Shown: positions 17,296-24,555 of the stretch, in pieces
Position numbering within the stretch: position 1 is the first letter of the stretch
Layout of the letters: every line of letters starts with the position of its first letter
NCBI RefSeq assembly: GCF_020042285.1
Contig: NZ_CP083388.1
Span: forward strand, 2,940,001-3,004,000
Origin: Ferruginibacter albus
GTDB taxonomy: Bacteria; Bacteroidota; Bacteroidia; Chitinophagales; Chitinophagaceae
Length of the DNA stretch: 64,000 nt
Direction of reading: 5' to 3'
Notes under the pieces: model-generated
Told to the model about the DNA's origin: nothing
What the model saw: only the letters and a program-made list of their open reading frames with translations
The model's database searches: none
Position numbers and translations under genes: made by a program

Positions 17296-18423
17296 TTATT
17301 CCCAACGGAATACTTTAATAGCAATTGCGTATACTATGATGCCCCAAATAGCAAGAACTCCTATTTCTTTGCCACAACTTGTAATATGTGCTCCTTCAAA
17401 AGAAATCTTACGTAGGCTGTCATTCAAAGCTGTTAATGGCAATATTTTTATCAACCATTGAATATTATTAGGCAAAGCAGCTTTTGAAAAAAAAGTGCCT
17501 GATAAAAAATATTGGGGAATCATGAATAAGTTTGAATATATGGGAATTACATTCTGGTTTTTTGCAACACTGCTGATGATAAATCCAACACCCATAAAAA
17601 CCAATACTGCCAAAGTACTTACAACCAGCATATTCAGGAATGTTTCTATCCCATTCGCTAATGTAAAATGATAGAAAAAAGTTCCGAATAGTATTAAAAT
17701 AACTACTGTAAACAATTGAAATATTATTCGGGACAAAGTTTCTCCCAAAATTATATTACGCTTGCGGATAGGAGATGCATATAATCGTTTTAATACAAGA
17801 GTTTCTCTTAAACTATAAAACAAAAAAGCTACTCCAAAAACTGCAGAGCCTATCAAGGAAAAGCCGATCATACCCGGCAAATAAAAATCAATTAATTTAT
17901 ACTCTCTTCCCTGTATAATATCAGGCTTTGATATTGTTGCAATAGAAGGTGAAGTAACACCTGCACCTTTATTAATTTTTTCTATGGTGTTTTCTAAAAT
18001 AGCTTGTAAGCCGGGCAATTCCCGTTGGTTAGCAGATGATGATCTCAATTGGATATTATACTTATCTGTAAAGTCGCGTTCAAATTCCTTATCACTGGTT
18101 TTTGGAAGTTTTACAATATTGATAAGTGCAGTGATCTTTCCTTTTTGCATCAGATCCACCAAAGAATCTTCACTTCCTGAATGAAAGTATAAAAAGGGAG
18201 AATGTTTTATTGCTTCATATACAGCATTGCTTGTATCTGCTTTTTTATCAATTGCAACATCCATACTTATGCCCCCACCTCCATTACTGATAGCACCAAA
18301 GATCACTATCAATACAATTGGAAAAAACATAGAGAAAAAAACAGATTGTGGGCTTCTGAAAATAGCTCTTAAACTTGCTTTTGCTATGGCCAACAAGGCT
18401 TTGAACTGACTATATTGCTGCAT
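17296..18423 (-). CDS. ABC-2 type transporter permease
   Basis: 375 aa. The first transmembrane helix (about 26-46, PQSVFFSMFFPIVLIVIFGAI) is followed by a periplasmic domain (about 50-175) and five further helices clustered in the C-terminal half, the layout of ABC2_membrane_3 permeases such as DrrB/YhhJ-type drug or lipid exporters. The start MQQYSQFKALLAIAKASLRAIF at 18423 was preferred to an in-frame ATG 24 nt upstream. It needs an ATPase subunit, but none is next to it or elsewhere in the window, which is unusual for this family. Confidence 0.85.
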   Translation of the reverse strand: MQQYSQFKALLAIAKASLRAIFRSPQSVFFSMFFPIVLIVIFGAISNGGGGISMDVAIDKKADTSNAVYEAIKHSPFLYFHSGSEDSLVDLMQKGKITALINIVKLPKTSDKEFERDFTDKYNIQLRSSSANQRELPGLQAILENTIEKINKGAGVTSPSIATISKPDIIQGREYKLIDFYLPGMIGFSLIGSAVFGVAFLFYSLRETLVLKRLYASPIRKRNIILGETLSRIIFQLFTVVILILFGTFFYHFTLANGIETFLNMLVVSTLAVLVFMGVGFIISSVAKNQNVIPIYSNLFMIPQYFLSGTFFSKAALPNNIQWLIKILPLTALNDSLRKISFEGAHITSCGKEIGVLAIWGIIVYAIAIKVFRWE

Positions 18424-18491
18424 TATTGTGTAGGAAAGTTTCAGCAAAACTATTAAGAAAAAAAGTGGGAGAAAAATTTAAGAATTACAGA

Positions 18492-18518
18492 CATTTGTCG
18501 TAAATTCGGTGACAAATG
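18492..18518 (+). promoter_or_regulatory. Probable operator and promoter of the RES-Xre operon
   Basis: Inverted repeat CATTTGTC (18492-18499) and GACAAATG (18511-18518) with an 11-nt spacer, 8 nt upstream of the antitoxin ATG. The spacer contains TAAATTCG, one mismatch from the TAnnTTTG box, so a dimer bound here would cover the promoter. This fits autorepression by the Xre antitoxin or the TA complex. Confidence 0.55.
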
Positions 18519-18525
18519 GCAGGAA

Positions 18526-18987
18526 ATGAAAAAAGGTATTAAATCTAAAAAAACAGCGGCATACAAGCATGCCGATGAAATCATTTCAAAGGTAGAAGAA
18601 CCCGTTGCATTTTATAAAACATTAAAGGTAGTTTCACCGGTTACCAAAGACTTTACTTACAACGAATTTAAAAAAATCGCCGATAAAACACCGCTTACAC
18701 AAGCAGAATGGGCATCGGTACTGCACATTAGCGAACGCACTTTACAGCGCTATGCAAAAAATAACGGCGTGTTTGCACCTATTAATGCTGAGAGGGCTGT
18801 GCAAATTGCCGAAGTTTTAAAACAGGGCAAAGTTACTTTTGGGAGCATTGATAAATTCTATAGCTGGTTAAAGCAAAATCCATTTATGTTAGAAGGAAAC
18901 CTATCTTTCGATTCATTAAAATCTTCTGAAGGCATTAACAGAATTCTTACGCAATTAGGAAGAATCCAACACGGCATATTTGCATGA
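18526..18987 (+). CDS. Xre-family antitoxin (DUF2384/MbcA-ParS type) of a RES-Xre module
   Basis: 153 aa. Basic N-terminal tail, a helix-turn-helix-like domain (about 45-100: TYNEFKKIADKTPLTQAEWASVLHISERTLQRYAK), then the antitoxin/toxin-binding C-terminal domain (about 85-150: NAERAVQIAEVLKQGKVTFGSIDKFYSWLKQNPFMLEG). This layout is the known partner of RES toxins. The next gene encodes a RES protein and overlaps by 4 nt (ATGA), the usual arrangement for balanced TA translation. A palindrome over the promoter suggests autorepression. Confidence 0.9.
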   Translation: MKKGIKSKKTAAYKHADEIISKVEEPVAFYKTLKVVSPVTKDFTYNEFKKIADKTPLTQAEWASVLHISERTLQRYAKNNGVFAPINAERAVQIAEVLKQGKVTFGSIDKFYSWLKQNPFMLEGNLSFDSLKSSEGINRILTQLGRIQHGIFA

Positions 18988-19445
18988 TCACTTATCGCAT
19001 TACCAATTCGCTGTACAATAACGACATTTCGGGAAACGGTGCTAAGATCAATGGAGGACGTTGGAATTCAAAAGGTATTCCTTTATTATATACGTCACAA
19101 TATATTTCACTAACATTGCTTGAAATGCTGGTGCATTCAAACTTTTCTAATTACACCAAATCGTTTGGGTTGGATCTGCTGTATATCTTTATTCCGGACA
19201 ATTCTCTTGTTCGGGAAATAAATGCAGAAAAACTAAAGAAAGATTGGATTGAAGATGTAGAGTACACCCGCTTTATTGGCGATGAATTCATAAAAGCAAA
19301 AGAAAATCTTATTTTAAAAGTTCCTTCGGTGGTAGTAACAGAAGAATATAATTTTCTTTTAAACCCTTTACACACTGATTTTAAGAAAATAAAAATCAAT
19401 AAAACAAATCCTTTTAAACCTGATCAACGACTTTTTCATTTTTAA
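18984..19445 (+). CDS. RES-domain toxin (NAD+-degrading)
   Basis: 153 aa, a single RES domain. The residues named in the family as essential are all present at matching spacing: R26 in GGRWNSKG, Y36 in PLLYTSQ, E47 in TLLEMLVH and S115 in KVPSVVV, followed by EYNFLLNPLH. RES toxins are ADP-ribosyltransferase-like enzymes that deplete NAD+ (established for characterised members). It overlaps the antitoxin gene by 4 nt, and its TAA shares one base with the folK ATG (TAATG). The toxin looks intact. Coupling to folK is unusual and is discussed under findings. Confidence 0.9.
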   Translation: MITYRITNSLYNNDISGNGAKINGGRWNSKGIPLLYTSQYISLTLLEMLVHSNFSNYTKSFGLDLLYIFIPDNSLVREINAEKLKKDWIEDVEYTRFIGDEFIKAKENLILKVPSVVVTEEYNFLLNPLHTDFKKIKINKTNPFKPDQRLFHF

Positions 19446-19924
19446 TGAACAGAATATATCTACTTCTTGGAAGCAACATAGGCAATAGCCAACAACAACT
19501 GTTAAAAGCAATCAAGCTGATCGAAAAAAATATTGGCAATGTTATTCGTCAGTCAAAATTGTATCAAACAGCGGCCTGGGGAAATAATGATCAACCTGAT
19601 TTTTTAAACCAGGTTATTATAGTTGCAACAAAACAAGCTCCTGAAAAATTAATACAAACTATTTTAGCAATTGAAGAAAAAATGGGCAGGGTACGCACTA
19701 TAAAAAATGCACCCAGGATAATTGATATTGATATTCTTTTCTTCGATAAAGACATAATTCAGCAAAAAGACCTGATCGTTCCTCACCCTGAAATTCAAAA
19801 CCGACGTTTTGTTTTAACTCCCTTAAATGAACTTTCACCTAATTTCAAACATCCTGTCATTAAAAAAAATATCCACCAATTACTCAGCATTTGTAAGGAC
19901 AAGCTGGATGTGAAAAAATTTTAA
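19445..19924 (+). CDS. folK: 6-hydroxymethyl-7,8-dihydropterin pyrophosphokinase (HPPK)
   Basis: 159 aa, the usual length. Transfers pyrophosphate from ATP to 6-hydroxymethyl-dihydropterin in folate synthesis. Motifs: YLLLGSNIGN at the start, the loop YQTAAWGNNDQPDFLNQ, and the metal-binding signature PRIIDIDILFFD, then VPHPEIQNRRFVLTPLNEL. Its ATG overlaps the RES toxin stop by one base, so it can be translated by ribosomes finishing the toxin. The deoxynucleoside kinase gene follows 56 nt later; folK beside such a kinase is a common order in Bacteroidota. Confidence 0.96.
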   Translation: MNRIYLLLGSNIGNSQQQLLKAIKLIEKNIGNVIRQSKLYQTAAWGNNDQPDFLNQVIIVATKQAPEKLIQTILAIEEKMGRVRTIKNAPRIIDIDILFFDKDIIQQKDLIVPHPEIQNRRFVLTPLNELSPNFKHPVIKKNIHQLLSICKDKLDVKKF

Positions 19925-19980
19925 TTGGGCTTACTATCCTTTAAAAGTATTTTGCGCTATACAAATCTGCTACTTATACA

Positions 19981-20613
19981 TTGAAGTATAATTTTATTAC
20001 CATAGAAGGAAATATTGGCGCCGGCAAAACCACGCTGGCACACATGCTTAGTAAACATTTTAATGCACGATTGATATTAGAGCAATTTGCAGACAATCCT
20101 TTTCTACCTAAATTTTACGAAAACCCGCAACAGTATGCTTTTCCACTGGAATTATTTTTTATGGCTGAACGCTATAAACAATTAAAAGAATTGCTGCAAA
20201 CAAAAGACATGTTCCAAAACATTACTGTTTCAGATTATCTTTTTACCAAGTGTTTATTGTTTGCCAAGGTTAATTTACCGGATGAAGAATTTCGTTTGTA
20301 TCAAAAACTGTTTGATATCATTAACCCGCAGATCGTTCAACCCGACATATTGATTTATTTGCATGCGCCTGTTAACAGGCTGCAACAAAATATTAAAAGT
20401 CGTAATCGAACATACGAGCAGGCAATCAGTAACAGTTATTTATTTAATCTACAGGAAACATACACTCAGTACATCAAACAGCATAATATAAAAACGCTAT
20501 TTATTGATTCATCCAATGCTGATTTCTTAGGCGATTCCGGTCATCTGCAAATTGTGATTGACGCTTTAGATAAAGAGTACAGCGATGGGCAACATTACAT
20601 TACACTTCCTTGA
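19981..20613 (+). CDS. Deoxynucleoside kinase (dCK/dGK family)
   Basis: 210 aa, starting at TTG; no in-frame ATG fits. Salvage enzyme that phosphorylates deoxynucleosides with ATP. The P-loop GNIGAGKTT sits at about 9-17, with LEQFADNPFLPKFY as the substrate-binding segment. SDYLFTKCLLFAK occupies the position of the usual (D/E)RS motif, which is changed here, so the exact substrate is uncertain. The lid-type SRNRTYEQAI follows. Likely co-transcribed with folK. Confidence 0.88.
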   Translation: MKYNFITIEGNIGAGKTTLAHMLSKHFNARLILEQFADNPFLPKFYENPQQYAFPLELFFMAERYKQLKELLQTKDMFQNITVSDYLFTKCLLFAKVNLPDEEFRLYQKLFDIINPQIVQPDILIYLHAPVNRLQQNIKSRNRTYEQAISNSYLFNLQETYTQYIKQHNIKTLFIDSSNADFLGDSGHLQIVIDALDKEYSDGQHYITLP

Positions 20614-20692
20614 CGTGAAACATGAAACGTCAGACTTGAGAAGTGAAAAACGAGGCCTGATAATATCACATTTCACGATTGACGTCTCACAT
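20614..20692. repeat. Degenerate imperfect inverted repeat rich in GTGAAA/TTTCAC
   Basis: GTGAAACATGAAACGTCAGAC on the left roughly mirrors TTTCACGATTGACGTCTCAC on the right across a GAGGCCTGATAA centre. Not a T-tailed terminator. It resembles an intergenic palindromic repeat and sits between the kinase stop and the MFS promoter. Confidence 0.4.
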
Positions 20693-20715
20693 CTACTCGC
20701 CTTTCCCGTTTGCCG

Positions 20716-20723
20716 TATCTTTG
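20716..20723 (+). promoter_or_regulatory. -7 box (TATCTTTG) for the MFS transporter
   Basis: Exact TAnnTTTG match 22 nt before the TTG at 20745. The in-frame ATG at 20679 lies upstream of this promoter, which supports the TTG as the real start. Confidence 0.5.
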
Positions 20724-20744
20724 CATTTCACTAATATTTTTCTT

Positions 20745-21974
20745 TTGAACAAACCAATATCAGCCGCTTTAAAAATTCCTGAGTTTAGAAACTTCATCAT
20801 TGGTCGTTTTGTTTTTGTAATGGGCATCCGCATGATGGGCACATTGGTTGCCTGGTGGATGTACGAATTAACAAGAGATGCTTTTTACATTGGCATGATC
20901 GGGCTGGCAGAAGCTATTCCCGCCGTTTCGTTAGCATTATATGCAGGACTTGTAATTGATAAAAGCGAGAAAAGAAAATTATTGGTTAGCACGGTTATAT
21001 TATATGCTGTTGCAGCAGCTATTCTATTAGGCACTTCAACACATTGGTTTAATGACGCATTTGGCAAAAAAGTTATCATTGCCTTTGTTTATAGTATTAT
21101 TTTTTGCACAGGTATTGTAAGAGCGTTTACCGGTCCAAGTTTTGGCGCTATCATTGCGTCATTGGTACCAAGAGAATTATTAACCACTGCGTCACAATTA
21201 AATTCATCTGCGTATTTAACAGCCAGCATATCAGGGCATGCTTTGGCTGGATTTTTAATTGCAGGGATAAATGTAACAGGTACTTTTTTAGTGATTACAA
21301 TATTTATTGCTGTTGCCAGTTTTTTATTATCCAGGATCAAAGAAATACCGCCGATCATAAGCGCTGAAAAGAAAACACTGGAAGCGGTTGGTGAAGGATT
21401 GAAATATGTTTTAAAAACAAAAGAAGTGTTGGGTGCTTTGTCACTAGATCTGTTCGCTGTACTTTTTGGTGGCGCTGTTGCAATGGTGCCTGTGTATGCA
21501 AAAGATATTTTACATGTTGGTCCCATTGGTTTTGGCTGGCTCAATGCTGCTGCAGATATAGGATCCATCTGCATGGTACTTTCGCTTACATTAACTCCAT
21601 TAAAACGTAAACAAGGATTAAAATTATTGTTAGCCGTTGCCGGCTTCGGTATTTGCATTATTGTATTTGGACTTTCTAAATGGTATTGGCTTTCCTTTGG
21701 AGCATTGTTGATCAGTGGCATTTTGGACGGCGTAAGCGTAGTAGTGCGCAGCAATATCGTGCAATTAAAAACTCCTGATGAATTACGCGGAAGGGTAATG
21801 AGCGTAAACTCTATGTTCATCAATTCATCTAACGAAATTGGACAGTTCGAAAGTGGTGTTTCTGCAAAACTGATGGGCAATGTTGCGTCTGTGGTTTTTG
21901 GTGGCTGCATGACGGTCTTAGTAGTGATCTTTACAGCTATTAAGGCGCCTGCTTTAAAAAAGATGGAATATTAG
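20745..21974 (+). CDS. MFS transporter (MFS_3, EntS-like exporter)
   Basis: 409 aa with about 12 transmembrane helices. It begins at TTG (NKPISAALKIPEFRNFIIGRFVFVMGIRM), placed by the promoter at 20716. Features of the MFS_3 group: GRFVFVMGIRMMGTLVAWWMYELT in helix 1, VIDKSEKRKLL in loop 2-3 (a variant of the MFS A-motif), and DELRGRVMSVNSMFINSSNEIGQFESG in the second half. Members such as EntS export siderophores or drugs; the substrate here is unknown. No siderophore genes are nearby. A copy of the dispersed repeat follows its stop by 39 nt. Confidence 0.85.
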   Translation: MNKPISAALKIPEFRNFIIGRFVFVMGIRMMGTLVAWWMYELTRDAFYIGMIGLAEAIPAVSLALYAGLVIDKSEKRKLLVSTVILYAVAAAILLGTSTHWFNDAFGKKVIIAFVYSIIFCTGIVRAFTGPSFGAIIASLVPRELLTTASQLNSSAYLTASISGHALAGFLIAGINVTGTFLVITIFIAVASFLLSRIKEIPPIISAEKKTLEAVGEGLKYVLKTKEVLGALSLDLFAVLFGGAVAMVPVYAKDILHVGPIGFGWLNAAADIGSICMVLSLTLTPLKRKQGLKLLLAVAGFGICIIVFGLSKWYWLSFGALLISGILDGVSVVVRSNIVQLKTPDELRGRVMSVNSMFINSSNEIGQFESGVSAKLMGNVASVVFGGCMTVLVVIFTAIKAPALKKMEY

Positions 21975-22013
21975 TTTTCTATTTTGATACCGGCATTTTC
22001 CTTTATTCAACAT

Positions 22014-22067
22014 CGTTGTGTCACATTTCGTTCATCGGCATTGCTACTATTAAGCTTTTATTAAAGC
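22014..22067 (-). repeat. Dispersed intergenic repeat, copy B
   Basis: 54 bp identical at 53 of 54 positions to copy C at 29815-29868. It contains CGTTGTGTCAC, the reverse complement of the GTGACACAACG core, then TTCATCGGCATTGCTACTAT, and ends in a near-palindrome GCTTTTATTAAAGC. It lies just downstream of the MFS gene. Confidence 0.85.
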
Positions 22068-22202
22068 AGCTCATAAAGGTCTCCTCAAAAATAATTTCGA
22101 AAAATAAATACATTGCAGACAACAACGTAAAAAAGTTTTGTCTCTTATTATGCAAAGGCCCGTTTTTACGAAGTTTACCTATAAAAAAGCAAAAATGTAC
22201 AG

Positions 22203-23984
22203 ATGAAAAAGATACTGGCATTGGTACTGTTCATTGTTATCACATTTTGCCTGCTGAATTCCTGCAGAAAAGATGAGAATGATGAACAGTATACACCAAT
22301 AGATACGCATATTATTCCCGATTTTACACCTAAAGTAATTGCAACGGTAAGCGGTTTTATTACAGATGAAAACAACAATGCAGTTGAAGGCGCTTTTGTT
22401 ACAGCAGGTACAGCCTCTGCCACTACTGATAAATTTGGCTATTTTACTATCGGTAATGCTTCCTTTTCCAAGGCAGCCGCATTTATACAGGTAAGTATGA
22501 GTGGTTATTTCAATGGTTATAGAACATTTGTAGCTAATGAAGGAAAAGAAAGTTTTATCCGCTTAAAATTAATCCCTAAAAAAACAATAGGCACTATTAA
22601 TGCTACTACAGGCGGAGCCATAACTACTACAGAAGGCGCTTCTGTTACATTACCTGCTGATGCAGTAGTTACAGCATCTAACAATGTAGCATATAGCGGT
22701 GTAATAAATGTGGCAGCACATTGGATCGATCCTTCATCAGATGACCTGCCTTTAAACATGCCCGGCAACTTGTGCGGAATAGACACCGCCGGTTATTTAA
22801 ATGCATTAATTACCTACGGCATGTTAGCCGTTGAATTGACTGATCAAAATGGCAATCTATTGCAAATAGCCAATGGAAAATTAGCTACCATCAGTTTCCC
22901 TATCCCACAAGAATTAGCGTCCATTGCTCCTGCAAGCATTCCTTTGTGGTCATTTAATGTAACAAATGGTCTATGGCTGCAAGAAAGCCAGGCAACAAAA
23001 ACAGGAAATAATTATACCGGGCAGGTAAATCATTTCTCCTATTGGAATTGCGATATCGGTTTACCTTTAGTTTATTTCAAAGCACAGGTTGTAGATGAGT
23101 CGCTTCATCCTTTAATAAATGTTCCTGTTTCTTTAGCGGTTAATGGCTCACCATATACAGCCAGAACAGCTTATACCGATACTGCCGGTTATGTATATGG
23201 AATGATCCCCGGCAACTCCAATATTATATTAAGTATACTAAATGCTTGCGGTTCGCCTGTATTTGCTAAAACTTTTACTGCAGGTAATACTTCTATTGAC
23301 GCAGGTACTATTACAGCCAATATCAGTTCCAATCAATCAACAATTACTGGCTTTGCAGTCGATTGTAATAATAATCGGATAATTAACGGCATTGTATACC
23401 TGATAGATTCCAACAATACCAGTAAAAAAGTAGCCATAAACGCAAACAATGGAAGCTTTAGTTTTGATATGCTTTACTGTGCAAATAAGAATATTTCAAT
23501 CTTTATAAATGACCTAACGAATAATTATGTAAGTGAGGTACAAAAAATAACAGTAACGCCCGGCAATAATGACTTAGGCACTTTAACAGTATGTAATCCT
23601 GTTTTGAATTTATCTAAGTACATAGATTTTACTGTTCAGGGGCAAACACCAATTGTATATACCGATATTACTTCATCAGGAATATATAATTCTATAATTG
23701 ATTCTACCAGTATTGTAATCGGATCCCCATCAACCGGTGGCATATTGAATGTGAGTTTTAAAACCGGTGGAACAGGCAGCAAACAAGCAGTAAATGGAAC
23801 TTTTTGGTACAATGGATATGCCTATACCCCAACACCAAGTAGTTTTCCAATAACAATAACAGAATTTGGCGCTGCCGGTACAGGAAACATTAGCGGAAAT
23901 TTTTCGAATGTAACTTTTCATAATGGTATAGCAGGAGATATAGTTATAAGCAGTTGTAGTTTCAAAGTACCACGTGATCAATAA
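22203..23984 (+). CDS. Large lipoprotein with carboxypeptidase-regulatory domain, first gene of sigma module 2
   Basis: 593 aa. Lipoprotein signal: KK, hydrophobic 4-19, lipobox ending LLNSCRK (C21). Residues about 46-125 are a CarboxypepD_reg-like beta sandwich (TVSGFITDENNNAVEGAFVTAG). About 130-290 resembles the FAM171/teneurin-like extracellular module (GGAITTTEGASVTLPADAVV, then SGVINVAAHWIDPSSDDL and VNHFSYWNCDIGLPLV). Further regulatory-type beta repeats follow (AQVVDESLHPLINVPVS; STITGFAVDCNNNRIING). Cell-surface or periplasmic; no enzymatic motif seen. Its stop overlaps the sigma factor's GTG start by 11 nt, tying it to that regulator. Confidence 0.75.
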   Translation: MKKILALVLFIVITFCLLNSCRKDENDEQYTPIDTHIIPDFTPKVIATVSGFITDENNNAVEGAFVTAGTASATTDKFGYFTIGNASFSKAAAFIQVSMSGYFNGYRTFVANEGKESFIRLKLIPKKTIGTINATTGGAITTTEGASVTLPADAVVTASNNVAYSGVINVAAHWIDPSSDDLPLNMPGNLCGIDTAGYLNALITYGMLAVELTDQNGNLLQIANGKLATISFPIPQELASIAPASIPLWSFNVTNGLWLQESQATKTGNNYTGQVNHFSYWNCDIGLPLVYFKAQVVDESLHPLINVPVSLAVNGSPYTARTAYTDTAGYVYGMIPGNSNIILSILNACGSPVFAKTFTAGNTSIDAGTITANISSNQSTITGFAVDCNNNRIINGIVYLIDSNNTSKKVAINANNGSFSFDMLYCANKNISIFINDLTNNYVSEVQKITVTPGNNDLGTLTVCNPVLNLSKYIDFTVQGQTPIVYTDITSSGIYNSIIDSTSIVIGSPSTGGILNVSFKTGGTGSKQAVNGTFWYNGYAYTPTPSSFPITITEFGAAGTGNISGNFSNVTFHNGIAGDIVISSCSFKVPRDQ

Positions 23985-24555
23985 CAAAGACAATAAGCAT
24001 CAACATATAACCCGTTTGACAGAAGAAGAACTGATAAAAGGCTGTATAAACAATAACACACATTGCCAGAAGCTCTTATTTGACAGATATTCCGGCAAGA
24101 TGATGTCGCTTTGCCTGCGCTATAGTAACGATGAACAGGAAGCACAGGATATTTTACAGGAAGGATTTATTAAAATATTTGCTTATCTCCATCAATTCAG
24201 GTCAGAAGGTAGCCTGGAAGGCTGGATGCGCCGTGTATTTGTTAGTATAGCAACCCGTCATTTAAGTAAAAGAAAAATAAAATTTACAGATATAGAATCC
24301 GTACCCGAAAATATAAATAGCAACTTACCAATTGTTGTATCAAAATTATCTGAAGATGAGATACATAAATTAATACGCAGCCTGCCTGATGGTTACAGAA
24401 CTGTTTTTAATATGAATGTGATCGAAGGTTATAGTCACGATGAAATCGGTAAGATGTTAGGTATTCAGGCTACCACTTCAAGAACACAATTATTAAAAGC
24501 AAGGAAAATGTTGCAGCAGCTTATTATCAAACAATATAACAGTATTGAAATATGA
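23974..24555 (+). CDS. ECF-type RNA polymerase sigma factor (module 2)
   Basis: 193 aa with a GTG start overlapping the lipoprotein stop by 11 nt; a TTG at 24016 (TEEELIKGC) is an alternative that matches the paralogue's N terminus. Region 2: RYSGKMMSLCLRYSNDEQEAQDILQEGFIKIFAYLHQFRSEGSLEGWMRRV. Region 4: LPDGYRTVFNMNVIEGYSHDEIGKMLGIQATTSRTQLLKARK. It is clearly paralogous to the sigma factor at 15457-16017. The next gene overlaps by 4 nt (ATGA). Confidence 0.92.
   Translation: MINNKDNKHQHITRLTEEELIKGCINNNTHCQKLLFDRYSGKMMSLCLRYSNDEQEAQDILQEGFIKIFAYLHQFRSEGSLEGWMRRVFVSIATRHLSKRKIKFTDIESVPENINSNLPIVVSKLSEDEIHKLIRSLPDGYRTVFNMNVIEGYSHDEIGKMLGIQATTSRTQLLKARKMLQQLIIKQYNSIEI

Noticed and set aside
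18526..19445. Part of a prophage or genomic island
   Set aside because: The TA pair has no integrase, tRNA or transposon nearby and is embedded in housekeeping genes.
21089..21910. 273-aa minus-strand frame
   Set aside because: Entirely antisense to the MFS transporter, no family features; caused by codon bias.
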